Origin: an uncultured Blautia sp.
GTDB lineage: Bacteria; Bacillota; Clostridia; Lachnospirales; Lachnospiraceae
DNA length: 64,000 bases
Assembly (NCBI GenBank): GCA_934378195.1
Contig: CAKRPO010000006.1
Location: forward strand, 1 to 64,000
Direction of reading: 5' to 3'
The notes beneath the pieces were generated by a model, which searched no databases, was not told the origin of the DNA, and saw nothing but the letters and a program-made list of their open reading frames with translations. This document shows positions 7,737-15,150 of this stretch, piece after piece (the stretch's first letter is position 1; each line of letters starts with the position of its first letter). Both the position numbers and the translations under genes were made by a program.

Positions 7737-7912
7737 GTAATAGGAAATTACTTCGTAATGTTCCTATTACACAAAAACGCTCCGCGAGGATGCGACCAGA
7801 TGCATGAGGAATATGTCTGCTGAGGCAGACTGCATCTGGCGCGCAAAGCGTAGCAAGTCCCTCAAAGATTGAGGGATGCAGGGAGTTTGAAGCGGACTTG
7901 TCCGCTTTGTTC
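7737..7912. repeat. 176-bp multi-hairpin repeat, copy 2
   Basis: This is the second copy of the element at 5315-5490, in the same orientation and of the same length. The nested hairpins are retained, for example GTCTGCTGAGGCAGAC here against GTCTGCTAAAGCAGAC in copy 1, where only the loop changed. It begins exactly at the end of the terminator T-run and lies between two convergent genes. With the terminator it accounts for all of 7645-7969; no coding frame was seen there. Confidence 0.85.
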
Positions 7913-7969
7913 TTGCAGGAAATTATTTTGTAATTACCATAGACTGTTCATTAAAATGGAAAGACAGTT

Positions 7970-10900
7970 TTATTTGATGCGAATCTTGATCGTTGCTTTC
8001 TTTCCAGATCCGTCAATGGCTTTTGCTGTAATCGTAACAGTACCTTTTTTACCTTTGACTGTTTTAACTTTACCGTATCTGTCAACGGTAGCCAGCTTGG
8101 TATTGCTGGAAGTCCATACAACAGATTTGTTTGCTTTACCGTTCTGAGTAGTAACGGTTGCCTTTACCTTTGTAGTTTTGCCAGCTTTAACAGTAGTAGT
8201 TCCGGACAGTTTGATACGTTTTACAGAACCTTTCATGCAGGTAAGAGTAATCTTAGCGTATTTTTTGCTGCCATCTTTTGCTGTTGCGGTAATGACAACT
8301 TTTTTGCCACCGGCTTTTTTATTAAAGGTTACAACACCGTTTGCATTAACAGTAGCTACTTTTTTGTTGCTGGATGTCCATGTTATACCTTTGTTTGTAG
8401 CATTGGAAGGAGCAACGGCAGCTTTGAGCTGTACTCTCCTGCCAGCTGCGATGCTGCGGGAAGGAGTAGCAGCGAGCTTTACACCAGATACTTTAACGAC
8501 TGGGTTAGCAACGGTAAACGTACATGTTGCTTTAACGTTTCCGGCTTTTGCAGTGATCACTGCAGTACCTGCTTTTAATGCTTTTACAGTACCATTAGAG
8601 GATACAGTAGCAACTTTGGTATTGTTGGAAGACCATACAACTTTATCTGTTGTATCAGCAGGAGCAACCGCAGCTATTAAAGTAAAGGACTTGCCTGCTT
8701 CGAGTTTCTGGCTGGTAGTGTTCAGCGTGATTTTTGTAGCAGGAGCGGTAACAGTAACGGTGCATTCAGCTTTTACGTTTCCAGCGGTAGCAGTGATAAC
8801 AGCAGTACCGGCTTTAACAGCAGTTACAGTACCATCATCAGCAACTTTTGCAACGGCTTCATTGCTGGAAGACCATGTAACTTTATCTGTTGTGTTAGAA
8901 GGCTCAACAGTAGCTGTTACCTGGAAGGATTTACCTGCTTCGAGTTTCTGGCTGGTTGTGTTCAGAATAATGCCTGTAGCAGGGATTGGAGCAATTGTTA
9001 TATCAGAAGCAACGGCATCTTTTTCGGTTGTTTCTGTCATGGAGGAAGAATCAAAGGAGATTGTCTGAACAGTACTCCAAGGTTTTCCGGCTTTCAATCT
9101 GTCAGTACTTGTAAAACATGCATGAATAGAATCTGTCAGATTGGAAACAGGGATAGTGTACCAGTAACCATCATCACCACCAGCAATATACCAGTTAACT
9201 TCGTGATTGGTAGCTTTGGTTGCGTCATCAGTGAGTGCCATATAATTTCTGTTTGTGCTCTTCTGATGCATTCTTACTAAGTATGTACCATCATCCTGTT
9301 TAGTTATAATTGCATTTTCCATTGCATACATGCCAGATGCAGCTCCACTGCTGTTGATAACGTTAACCGTGATGGAAAGGGTTTTACTGATTGTAACTTT
9401 ACATTCAGCTTTGACTGCACCTGCAGTAGCAGTGATAATAGCGGAACCTTCTTTTAATGCAGTTACAGTACCATCCTTAGCTACTGTAGCAATATCGCTG
9501 GCACTGGAGGACCATGTTACGCTATCTGTTGTGTTAGAAGGAGTAACAGCAGCAGTCAATTTGAATGTAGTTCCTGGAATCAGGGCTTTACTGGAGGAAT
9601 CCAGAGTGATTGCTGTGGCAGGAACCGGAACTACATTAAGTGTACTGTTAGTTTTACTGATGTTGAATACACGTTCATACCAGGCGTTATTCTTTACAGA
9701 ATGGAAGGAGAAAACAACATCTTTATCAAGATAATTTGTTGTAGTTGCTCCACCCATTGCGTTTTCTTTAACGACAAGATCAGCTTTTCTGCCTGTAATT
9801 GCTGTAGTTGTTTCTGCTTTGGCAGCATCTGCAGCAGATCCGATATATACTTTGTCGAAGCTGTCGCTACCCATGGTCAGATGGAGAAGTTCTTGGTATC
9901 CATTGGAATTTGGTCCGCCGATTGTTTCAAGAGAAGCAGCGTCAACCTTGAACATTTTAACACCGTTGGTGACAGTCAGATCTTTGGTATGGTCGTAATC
10001 GCCGGTAACTAAAGTTTGAGCAGTCTCATCAATTACAGCCTGACGAGGATAAAAGGCTCTCTCGAGAGAATTCTGACCATTTTCGTATTTGGTGAGGTAG
10101 CTGTTGGAGATAGCTACGATTGGAAGGTGGCTTTCACCCTCTGACACAGGAATAGTGAACTGCCATGATTTATCAGCCTGCTGTACACCGGCAATCCAGT
10201 TATCTCTGTTATCACCGTTTGCAGATGCCTCTTCATAGGTACCTTTGTACAGGTAATGATAACCCTGACCACTTAATGTAATGATAAGATTTTTTCCTTT
10301 TTCATCTTTTTTCAGAATTGCATTGGTAACTTTGAACATTCCAGTATTGTTTGTTACAGCAAGGGAAGTTTTGGTAACTGTAGCTGGAACTGTATTTACA
10401 TCTGAAATGTTGGCATCTTTTTCTGTAGTGTCAGTCATAGAGTTAAGGTCAAATTTCAGAAGATATGGACCTTCCCATTTTTTTCCATCGTTTAATCTGC
10501 TCTGACTGTTGAATGCCAGATAAATAGGATCTGTAAGAGATTTTACAGGAATGGTATACCAGACTTCTTTTTTGTTATCAGCGCTAGTAGTTGTTGTGCC
10601 ATGATACCAGTCAACTTCATGGTTGGTTACAGGAACAAGATCTGTTTTGGCGTTACCTTCAGCAAATGCAATATAATCTCTGACATCAGAATTACTCTGC
10701 ATACGAACCAGATAAGTGCCATCTTCCTGCTGAGTGACAATTACATTTTTGAAACCATAGATATAGGTATCACTTGTTTTATTATTTACAGTGACTTTGA
10801 TGGAATGAGTCTTTGCTTCTGTAGCATCCTGTGCAGATACGCCATCAGCAGAGAATTCGTCTACCTCGCCATCGTTGAACAGATCTGTTGAAGTTGAATC

Positions 10901-11173
10901 CATATCTGCGTCAGTATCTTCGGCTACATCTTCTTCCACTGTCAGATCAGCAGATTCCGCATCATCTGCTAAAACAGAATCATCAGTTACATTAGAATCA
11001 TCAGTTACATTAGAATCGTCAGTGATATCAGTATCATCCTCATCTGATTCAACTGCGATTTCTTCACTTGCAATATCCAGATCTTCCGCAAGAACCGGGA
11101 TAGAGGCCACAGGGGTGGTTGCTACAGATGCGCTGAGAAGCAGTGCTAATAAAATTTTTCTTCTTTGCTTCAT
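7970..11173 (-). CDS. Large secreted protein with four NEAT-like modules and five Big2 domains
   Basis: This 1067-residue protein has a signal peptide (1-29, ending PVLA), an acidic region (30-120) with NVTDDS repeats, and NEAT-like module B1 (about 123-250). Modules C1 (275-385) and C2 (400-508) follow, then one Big2 domain (519-597), module B2 (598-735) and four more Big2 domains to the end. B1 and B2 share DGTYLVRM, TNHEV(D/N)WY and WYTIPV. C1 and C2 share MFKV, (L/V)YxG and A(F/W)Y. No sortase or membrane anchor is seen. It is transcribed against the two riboswitch-controlled units and lies between them. Its promoter is at 11261-11289 and GGAG precedes the ATG. A role in tetrapyrrole or corrinoid binding is inferred from the shared modules. 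Confidence 0.72.
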   Translation of the reverse strand: MKQRRKILLALLLSASVATTPVASIPVLAEDLDIASEEIAVESDEDDTDITDDSNVTDDSNVTDDSVLADDAESADLTVEEDVAEDTDADMDSTSTDLFNDGEVDEFSADGVSAQDATEAKTHSIKVTVNNKTSDTYIYGFKNVIVTQQEDGTYLVRMQSNSDVRDYIAFAEGNAKTDLVPVTNHEVDWYHGTTTTSADNKKEVWYTIPVKSLTDPIYLAFNSQSRLNDGKKWEGPYLLKFDLNSMTDTTEKDANISDVNTVPATVTKTSLAVTNNTGMFKVTNAILKKDEKGKNLIITLSGQGYHYLYKGTYEEASANGDNRDNWIAGVQQADKSWQFTIPVSEGESHLPIVAISNSYLTKYENGQNSLERAFYPRQAVIDETAQTLVTGDYDHTKDLTVTNGVKMFKVDAASLETIGGPNSNGYQELLHLTMGSDSFDKVYIGSAADAAKAETTTAITGRKADLVVKENAMGGATTTNYLDKDVVFSFHSVKNNAWYERVFNISKTNSTLNVVPVPATAITLDSSSKALIPGTTFKLTAAVTPSNTTDSVTWSSSASDIATVAKDGTVTALKEGSAIITATAGAVKAECKVTISKTLSITVNVINSSGAASGMYAMENAIITKQDDGTYLVRMHQKSTNRNYMALTDDATKATNHEVNWYIAGGDDGYWYTIPVSNLTDSIHACFTSTDRLKAGKPWSTVQTISFDSSSMTETTEKDAVASDITIAPIPATGIILNTTSQKLEAGKSFQVTATVEPSNTTDKVTWSSSNEAVAKVADDGTVTAVKAGTAVITATAGNVKAECTVTVTAPATKITLNTTSQKLEAGKSFTLIAAVAPADTTDKVVWSSNNTKVATVSSNGTVKALKAGTAVITAKAGNVKATCTFTVANPVVKVSGVKLAATPSRSIAAGRRVQLKAAVAPSNATNKGITWTSSNKKVATVNANGVVTFNKKAGGKKVVITATAKDGSKKYAKITLTCMKGSVKRIKLSGTTTVKAGKTTKVKATVTTQNGKANKSVVWTSSNTKLATVDRYGKVKTVKGKKGTVTITAKAIDGSGKKATIKIRIK

Positions 11174-11260
11174 AATATCTCCTTATATTATAATTGAATT
11201 CAGACACAGTCGTGTGTCTGGTGTAATTGGAATGCTCCGCGCACTGCAATCCATGAATTC

Positions 11261-11289
11261 ATCATAACACTTATCTTTAGGAATGACAA
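11261..11289 (-). promoter_or_regulatory. Candidate promoter for the Big2/NEAT-like gene
   Basis: On the minus strand TTGTCA (11289-11284), a 17-nt spacer and TATGAT (11266-11261) lie about 90 nt before the ATG at 11173. The leader contains a hairpin, CAGACACA-GTCG-TGTGTCTG (11201-11220). No cobalamin riboswitch motif was found on this strand. Confidence 0.55.
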
Positions 11290-11389
11290 ATAATAATCAA
11301 AAAAGCCCGTAGATTTTTTGGTACAATTTTGCACAGTTTTGGTATAACTTCCTTAGTATAATATGTACATATAAATCAGGACTACACCC

Positions 11390-11418
11390 TTGCACCTTAT
11401 TTGATATATTGTTATAAT
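11390..11418 (+). promoter_or_regulatory. Candidate promoter for the second B12 riboswitch transcript
   Basis: TTGCAC (11390-11395), a 17-nt spacer and a perfect TATAAT (11413-11418) lie about 20 nt before the riboswitch. Confidence 0.6.
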
Positions 11419-11436
11419 AAAAACAATATAGGAACT

Positions 11437-11630
11437 CCAGTGCTGTTTAGACAGATAATAGGGAATCAGGTGAGAATCCTGAGCGATCCGGTCACTGTAA
11501 GCAAGATAAGAGAGAATCATAGAGAGTTACTGGGAACAGTAACTACAGAAACCATTACGCAGTAAACTGTGTGAGAAGGTGTGATTTAGTATACTCTGCA
11601 AGCCAGGAGACCTGCTGGAGAATCAGTGAA
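11437..11630 (+). ncRNA. Cobalamin riboswitch 2
   Basis: The cobalamin element is recognised by GTGCTGTTTAGACAG near 11440, GGGAATCAGGTGAGAATCCTG at 11461-11481, GGTCACTGTAAGC around 11490-11502, GTTACTGGGAACAGTAAC around 11526-11543, and AGCCAGGAGACCTGC at 11601-11615. A terminator hairpin lies about 80 nt downstream and before the ATG at 11848, which suggests transcriptional control: bound cobalamin would end transcription before the modular protein and the ABC transporter. With the promoters, terminator and hairpin repeat it accounts for 11174-11847. Confidence 0.95.
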
Positions 11631-11707
11631 AAGCTTCCGAAGAAAGCAGAATTTCACAGAAACAAAACATCCGGTTATACGATAGGGATGTTTTATTTGT
11701 GCGACTG

Positions 11708-11748
11708 AAAGTCTACTCATCTGAACCGGAGAGTAGGCTTTGTTTTTA
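11708..11748 (+). terminator. Riboswitch-associated terminator (expression platform)
   Basis: AAAGTCTACTC (11708-11718) pairs with GAGTAGGCTTT (11731-11741) with one G-T wobble, followed by TGTTTTT. Its place between the riboswitch and the first gene makes it the likely off-switch. The anti-terminator pairing was not worked out. Confidence 0.72.
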
Positions 11749-11752
11749 CTTT

Positions 11753-11780
11753 ATAGGAAATTACTTCGCAATGTTCCAAT
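11753..11780. repeat. Solo hairpin of the 176-bp repeat family
   Basis: ATAGGAAATTACTTCG followed by CAATGTTCCAAT repeats the first hairpin of the 176-bp element (5315-5348), slightly decayed. The rest of the element is absent. Confidence 0.6.
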
Positions 11781-11847
11781 AAAACAAAATTGGGAAATCC
11801 TATATGAGTACTTATAAAAAGTGGTTTATCAAAAAGGAGAGAGAAGT

Positions 11848-14800
11848 ATGCATTCGAAAAAATTTCTTGCTGCATTCCTTGCACTGAGTATAACAGCCGT
11901 GCCACAGGCTTCAGTTCTGGCATCAGCAGAAACCGCATCGACACAGGAGAGCAGTGAAAATTCAACAGAAAAAAAATCTGACGAAGGTTCTGGTGAAAAT
12001 GCGGCCGAAGAAACAAAAAAAGAAACAACAGACGATTCAAAAGGAGAGGCATCCGAAGGAGTAGAGCAGAACGAAGACACTGCCCCGATAAATGAAGAAT
12101 TCCTGCAGATTACAGAGAAAAAGGCATACACAGAGGGAGATTCCATTCTGATCGAAATCGTTTCTGCAAATACGGCTTATAACCGGTTGTATATCGGAAA
12201 CAGAACGGATGAAAATAAAACACCTGTGATTGAAGGCACTCTGGATGAATCAGGAAAATATCATTATCTGTTTTATATCGATCCACAGTACCTTGGAGCA
12301 AAGGCTGCTTATGTTCCGGGAAACAGTGAAAATGACAGCTGGTATACAGAGGAAGAACTTTATATGATGCTTCCGGCTGAGATAACAGAAGCACCGGTAC
12401 AGGAAACGACAGCAGACAGTGCAGAAAATCATTCAGAAGAAGCACAGACAACAGAAACACCTGCATCAGCAGACAATTCCGGTGAGGGAATAATATCAAA
12501 GAGCTCAGAAGGTGACACGGACTCTTTGTGGCAGATCGGTGCACTGGAAGAAGATGCCGCAACACAAGAGCAGAATACAGCCGCAAGTGATGAGTATCGC
12601 ATTGAAAGCCTGGAGACAGACAACATAGAAGCAGATACTGAGGAAACAGAGGCAGCTGCGGCAGGTACACTGAAAGATGGCTCTTATAAAGCAGATGATT
12701 TTAAGTTTGAAGGTGGTACTGGCAAGACAAAGATTACCTGCGAGGATATCAGTGTAAAAGATGGAAAAACGTATGCGACAATCAAATTCAGCAGCAGCAG
12801 TTTCACAAAGCTGGTGGTAGAGAACAAAGAATACCAGCCTACAAGCAATACGGACGGTTCTTATTTTGAGATTCCGGTAACCTTAAATAAAGATATGGTT
12901 ATTACCGGAACAACCGTTGCTATGACGGAACCTCATGATATTGACTATACGATCCATATTACAAAGAGTGGTGCGGATACACCGGATGCAGAGCCTACGA
13001 CGAAACCTACAGATACTCCGACTCCAACACCTACGGTCACACCATCCAGTGAAGTGCCGAAAGATGGTACTTATACAGGAACGATAACGCATGTATCTGG
13101 TACAGCAACCATGTTCAAGATCAATGCATGTACGATTACGGTAAAGAATGGCAAGCTTACAGCTACGATTACATTGAGCGGAACCGGATATGACAAATTA
13201 TTCCTGGGAACAAAGGAAGAGGCACTGAAAGCAGATGACAGCAAGCTGATTTCTTATAAAGTAGATAAAGATGGCAAATATACATACGAATTTGCACTGG
13301 AAGGTTTAAATAAAGATATTAAGCTGGCTGCACGTTCTCATCGCTATTATGAAGCCGGTGAGAAAGACAAGATGTGGTACGATCATACACTGAAATTTAA
13401 CGTAGACAGCAACAATTCCGGCAACGGTGGAGATGGTTCCAAAGATGATTCTAATGGAAACAACTCTAATGGAGGTAATAACTCCAACGGAAATAATTCG
13501 AATGGCAATAACAGTTCGAATGGCAATAACAGTTCGAATGGCAATAACAGTTCAAATGGCAATAACAGCTCAAATGGTAATGGAAGCAGTTCAAATGGCA
13601 GTCACTCCAGTGGCGGAGGTTCAACTGGTTCAGGCGGAAGCAGTGGATCTGGTGGAAGCAGCACCAATAAAAATTATACATCCAAGACCGATGGTAAGAC
13701 AAGCCAGGTAGATTCTTCAGCAGGAGAACTGAAAGATGGAGAGTATGGTTCCGATGCCTTTTCTTTCTCCTGGTCAGGGGGAACTGGTACACATGGCCTG
13801 AATATCACCTGTGACAAGATCAGCGTTGAGGATGGTCAGGCATGGGCATATATAACATTCAACAGTGGTAAATGGATCTATGTTAAGGCAAGCGGAAATC
13901 AGTATGATCCGGTAGACCAGGGAGATAAATACAGTACATTCAAGATTCCGGTACAGCTTAATGCCAATAATAAAATTGTAGGTTGTACAACTGCAATGTC
14001 AAAACCATACGAAATTGAATATACACTCTATTTTGGAATGGATACCGGAAGCAGTTCATCCAAGAGTTCTGGCGGCAGCAGTGTGACAGCAAAAGCAGCC
14101 GGAAATGTTACAAAGCTTTCAGATGGTCAGGAGGCCAAAACGGATGCAGGTACTGTATATAAAGATGAGGCAGCACCGAAGATCACTGGGCTTGAATATA
14201 TGAGTTCACTCAAACTGGAACATTCCAAGATGTTCAAGATCCATTATTACAATAATGATATGACAGTCCTTGAGATCACACTGAATGATGAATTTGGCAA
14301 AGACAGCGTGGATCTTACACAGAATAATACAGCGCAGGCTTCTTCAGACAGTACAGATGGGGATACGACCGAGACATCAAACAAAACTTCCAGTGCAGAG
14401 GGAGAAGAGAGTGCTGCCTCTGAACAGGATTATGCGAAACTTTATAAACAGGATGTTATCCGTTATCTGTTGGTACCGGAAGATAAAGCAGATCAGATTC
14501 CGGCAGGAATTGATAAATCTATCATTGTAATACAGCTTCCGATGGATAAGACATATGTTGCATCTGATGTAGCCCTTGAAATGATTGATAAGATCGGAGC
14601 GGATAAAAATGTATCTGCCGTCTCTGTTACAGAAGAAGACTGTAAGATTGATTCAATCAAAGAAGCGCTTGGAAAAGGTGATATCATTTCTGCAGGAACT
14701 TATGATAAGGCAGATCTGAAAGAACTTGTAAAGGACAAATGTAAGCTGGCAATAGTGCCGTCTGATATTCTGACTGCAAAAGCAGAAGACACCACAGATG

Positions 14801-15090
14801 CACCACAGAGCAGTGGGGCTGAGAGTGAAGAAAATCAGATTGCGGCGAAGTATCCGATAATGACTGCTTTGGCAGAGAAACTTGCAATCCTCAAAATTCC
14901 GATGATCCTGGATCGATCCAAAGACGAGAAGGATGTACTGGCAAAATACGAATGGAGCAAAGTATATGGTGCTCTGTTTGGCTGTGAAAAAGAAGCTTCC
15001 AAACTTTACGAATCGGCTGTGAGCGGTCATAGTGGAGATACAGCAGAAAAAAGCACAGATACAACAGAAAATACAGATACAGAACAGTAA
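11848..15090 (+). CDS. Large secreted NEAT-like protein fused to one lobe of a BtuF-like binding protein
   Basis: This 1080-residue protein has a signal peptide (1-29) and an acidic linker. Four related beta modules lie at about 80-180 (RLYIGNRTDENK, DSWYTEEEL), 272-375 (LKDGSYKADDF, GGTGKTKITC, FEIPVTLN), 405-520 (DGTYTGTI, LFLGTKEEALK, MWYDHTLKF) and 626-735 (LKDGEYGSDAF, GGTGTHGLNITC, FKIPVQLN). A Pro/Thr linker and an Asn/Ser/Gly linker separate them. Residues 775-1065 align with the first lobe of the next gene's product: PKITGL/PEIPGL, IHYYNNDMT/IYYYNDDYT, YLLVPE/FLLVPE, KGDIISAGTYDKADLKELV/NGDIVFAGKYSEPDYELLV, EWSKVYG/EWIKVYA. The second lobe is missing. No anchor motif is seen. The ATG follows AAGGAGAG. 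It is the first gene under riboswitch 2. Confidence 0.78.
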   Translation: MHSKKFLAAFLALSITAVPQASVLASAETASTQESSENSTEKKSDEGSGENAAEETKKETTDDSKGEASEGVEQNEDTAPINEEFLQITEKKAYTEGDSILIEIVSANTAYNRLYIGNRTDENKTPVIEGTLDESGKYHYLFYIDPQYLGAKAAYVPGNSENDSWYTEEELYMMLPAEITEAPVQETTADSAENHSEEAQTTETPASADNSGEGIISKSSEGDTDSLWQIGALEEDAATQEQNTAASDEYRIESLETDNIEADTEETEAAAAGTLKDGSYKADDFKFEGGTGKTKITCEDISVKDGKTYATIKFSSSSFTKLVVENKEYQPTSNTDGSYFEIPVTLNKDMVITGTTVAMTEPHDIDYTIHITKSGADTPDAEPTTKPTDTPTPTPTVTPSSEVPKDGTYTGTITHVSGTATMFKINACTITVKNGKLTATITLSGTGYDKLFLGTKEEALKADDSKLISYKVDKDGKYTYEFALEGLNKDIKLAARSHRYYEAGEKDKMWYDHTLKFNVDSNNSGNGGDGSKDDSNGNNSNGGNNSNGNNSNGNNSSNGNNSSNGNNSSNGNNSSNGNGSSSNGSHSSGGGSTGSGGSSGSGGSSTNKNYTSKTDGKTSQVDSSAGELKDGEYGSDAFSFSWSGGTGTHGLNITCDKISVEDGQAWAYITFNSGKWIYVKASGNQYDPVDQGDKYSTFKIPVQLNANNKIVGCTTAMSKPYEIEYTLYFGMDTGSSSSKSSGGSSVTAKAAGNVTKLSDGQEAKTDAGTVYKDEAAPKITGLEYMSSLKLEHSKMFKIHYYNNDMTVLEITLNDEFGKDSVDLTQNNTAQASSDSTDGDTTETSNKTSSAEGEESAASEQDYAKLYKQDVIRYLLVPEDKADQIPAGIDKSIIVIQLPMDKTYVASDVALEMIDKIGADKNVSAVSVTEEDCKIDSIKEALGKGDIISAGTYDKADLKELVKDKCKLAIVPSDILTAKAEDTTDAPQSSGAESEENQIAAKYPIMTALAEKLAILKIPMILDRSKDEKDVLAKYEWSKVYGALFGCEKEASKLYESAVSGHSGDTAEKSTDTTENTDTEQ
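13501..13572 (+). repeat. 18-bp tandem repeat encoding an Asn/Ser/Gly linker
   Basis: Four units of AATGGCAATAACAGTTCG (the last with two changes) encode the linker repeat NGNNSS inside the large NEAT-like protein. Degenerate units lie on both sides. Because the unit is a multiple of three, slippage would change linker length without breaking the frame. Confidence 0.85.
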
Positions 15091-15102
15091 TGTAACTACA
15101 AA

Positions 15103-15126
15103 ACGGGCGGTCTTTGGATCGCCCGT
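15103..15126 (+). terminator. Intercistronic hairpin, possible weak terminator
   Basis: ACGGGCGGTC and GATCGCCCGT form a 10-bp stem with one wobble pair and a TTTG loop. No T-run follows. It lies between the 1080-residue protein gene and the binding protein gene and may stabilise the upstream message or reduce read-through. Confidence 0.45.
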
Positions 15127-15150
15127 ATATAAAAATCGGAGGACAAAAAC

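Noticed and set aside
8178..9068. 296-codon + strand open frame inside the Big2 gene
   Set aside because: It is a hydrophobic Val/Ala/Thr shadow of the Big2 repeats; there is no ribosome site and the minus-strand protein has a clear signal peptide and domains.
11174..11440. A third cobalamin riboswitch on the minus strand before the Big2 gene
   Set aside because: The minus-strand leader of about 90 nt is too short and lacks the GTCACTGTAA and CCAGGA-ACCTGC type motifs.
13427..13711. CRISPR-like tandem array at 13.5 kb
   Set aside because: The repeats are contiguous 18-bp units with no spacers and keep the reading frame of the surrounding protein.
11060..15090. Sortase-type (LPxTG) anchoring of the B12-locus proteins and the surface proteins
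   Set aside because: I looked at every C-terminus in the 5-18 kb and 30-38 kb regions and found no LPxTG, hydrophobic stretch and basic tail.
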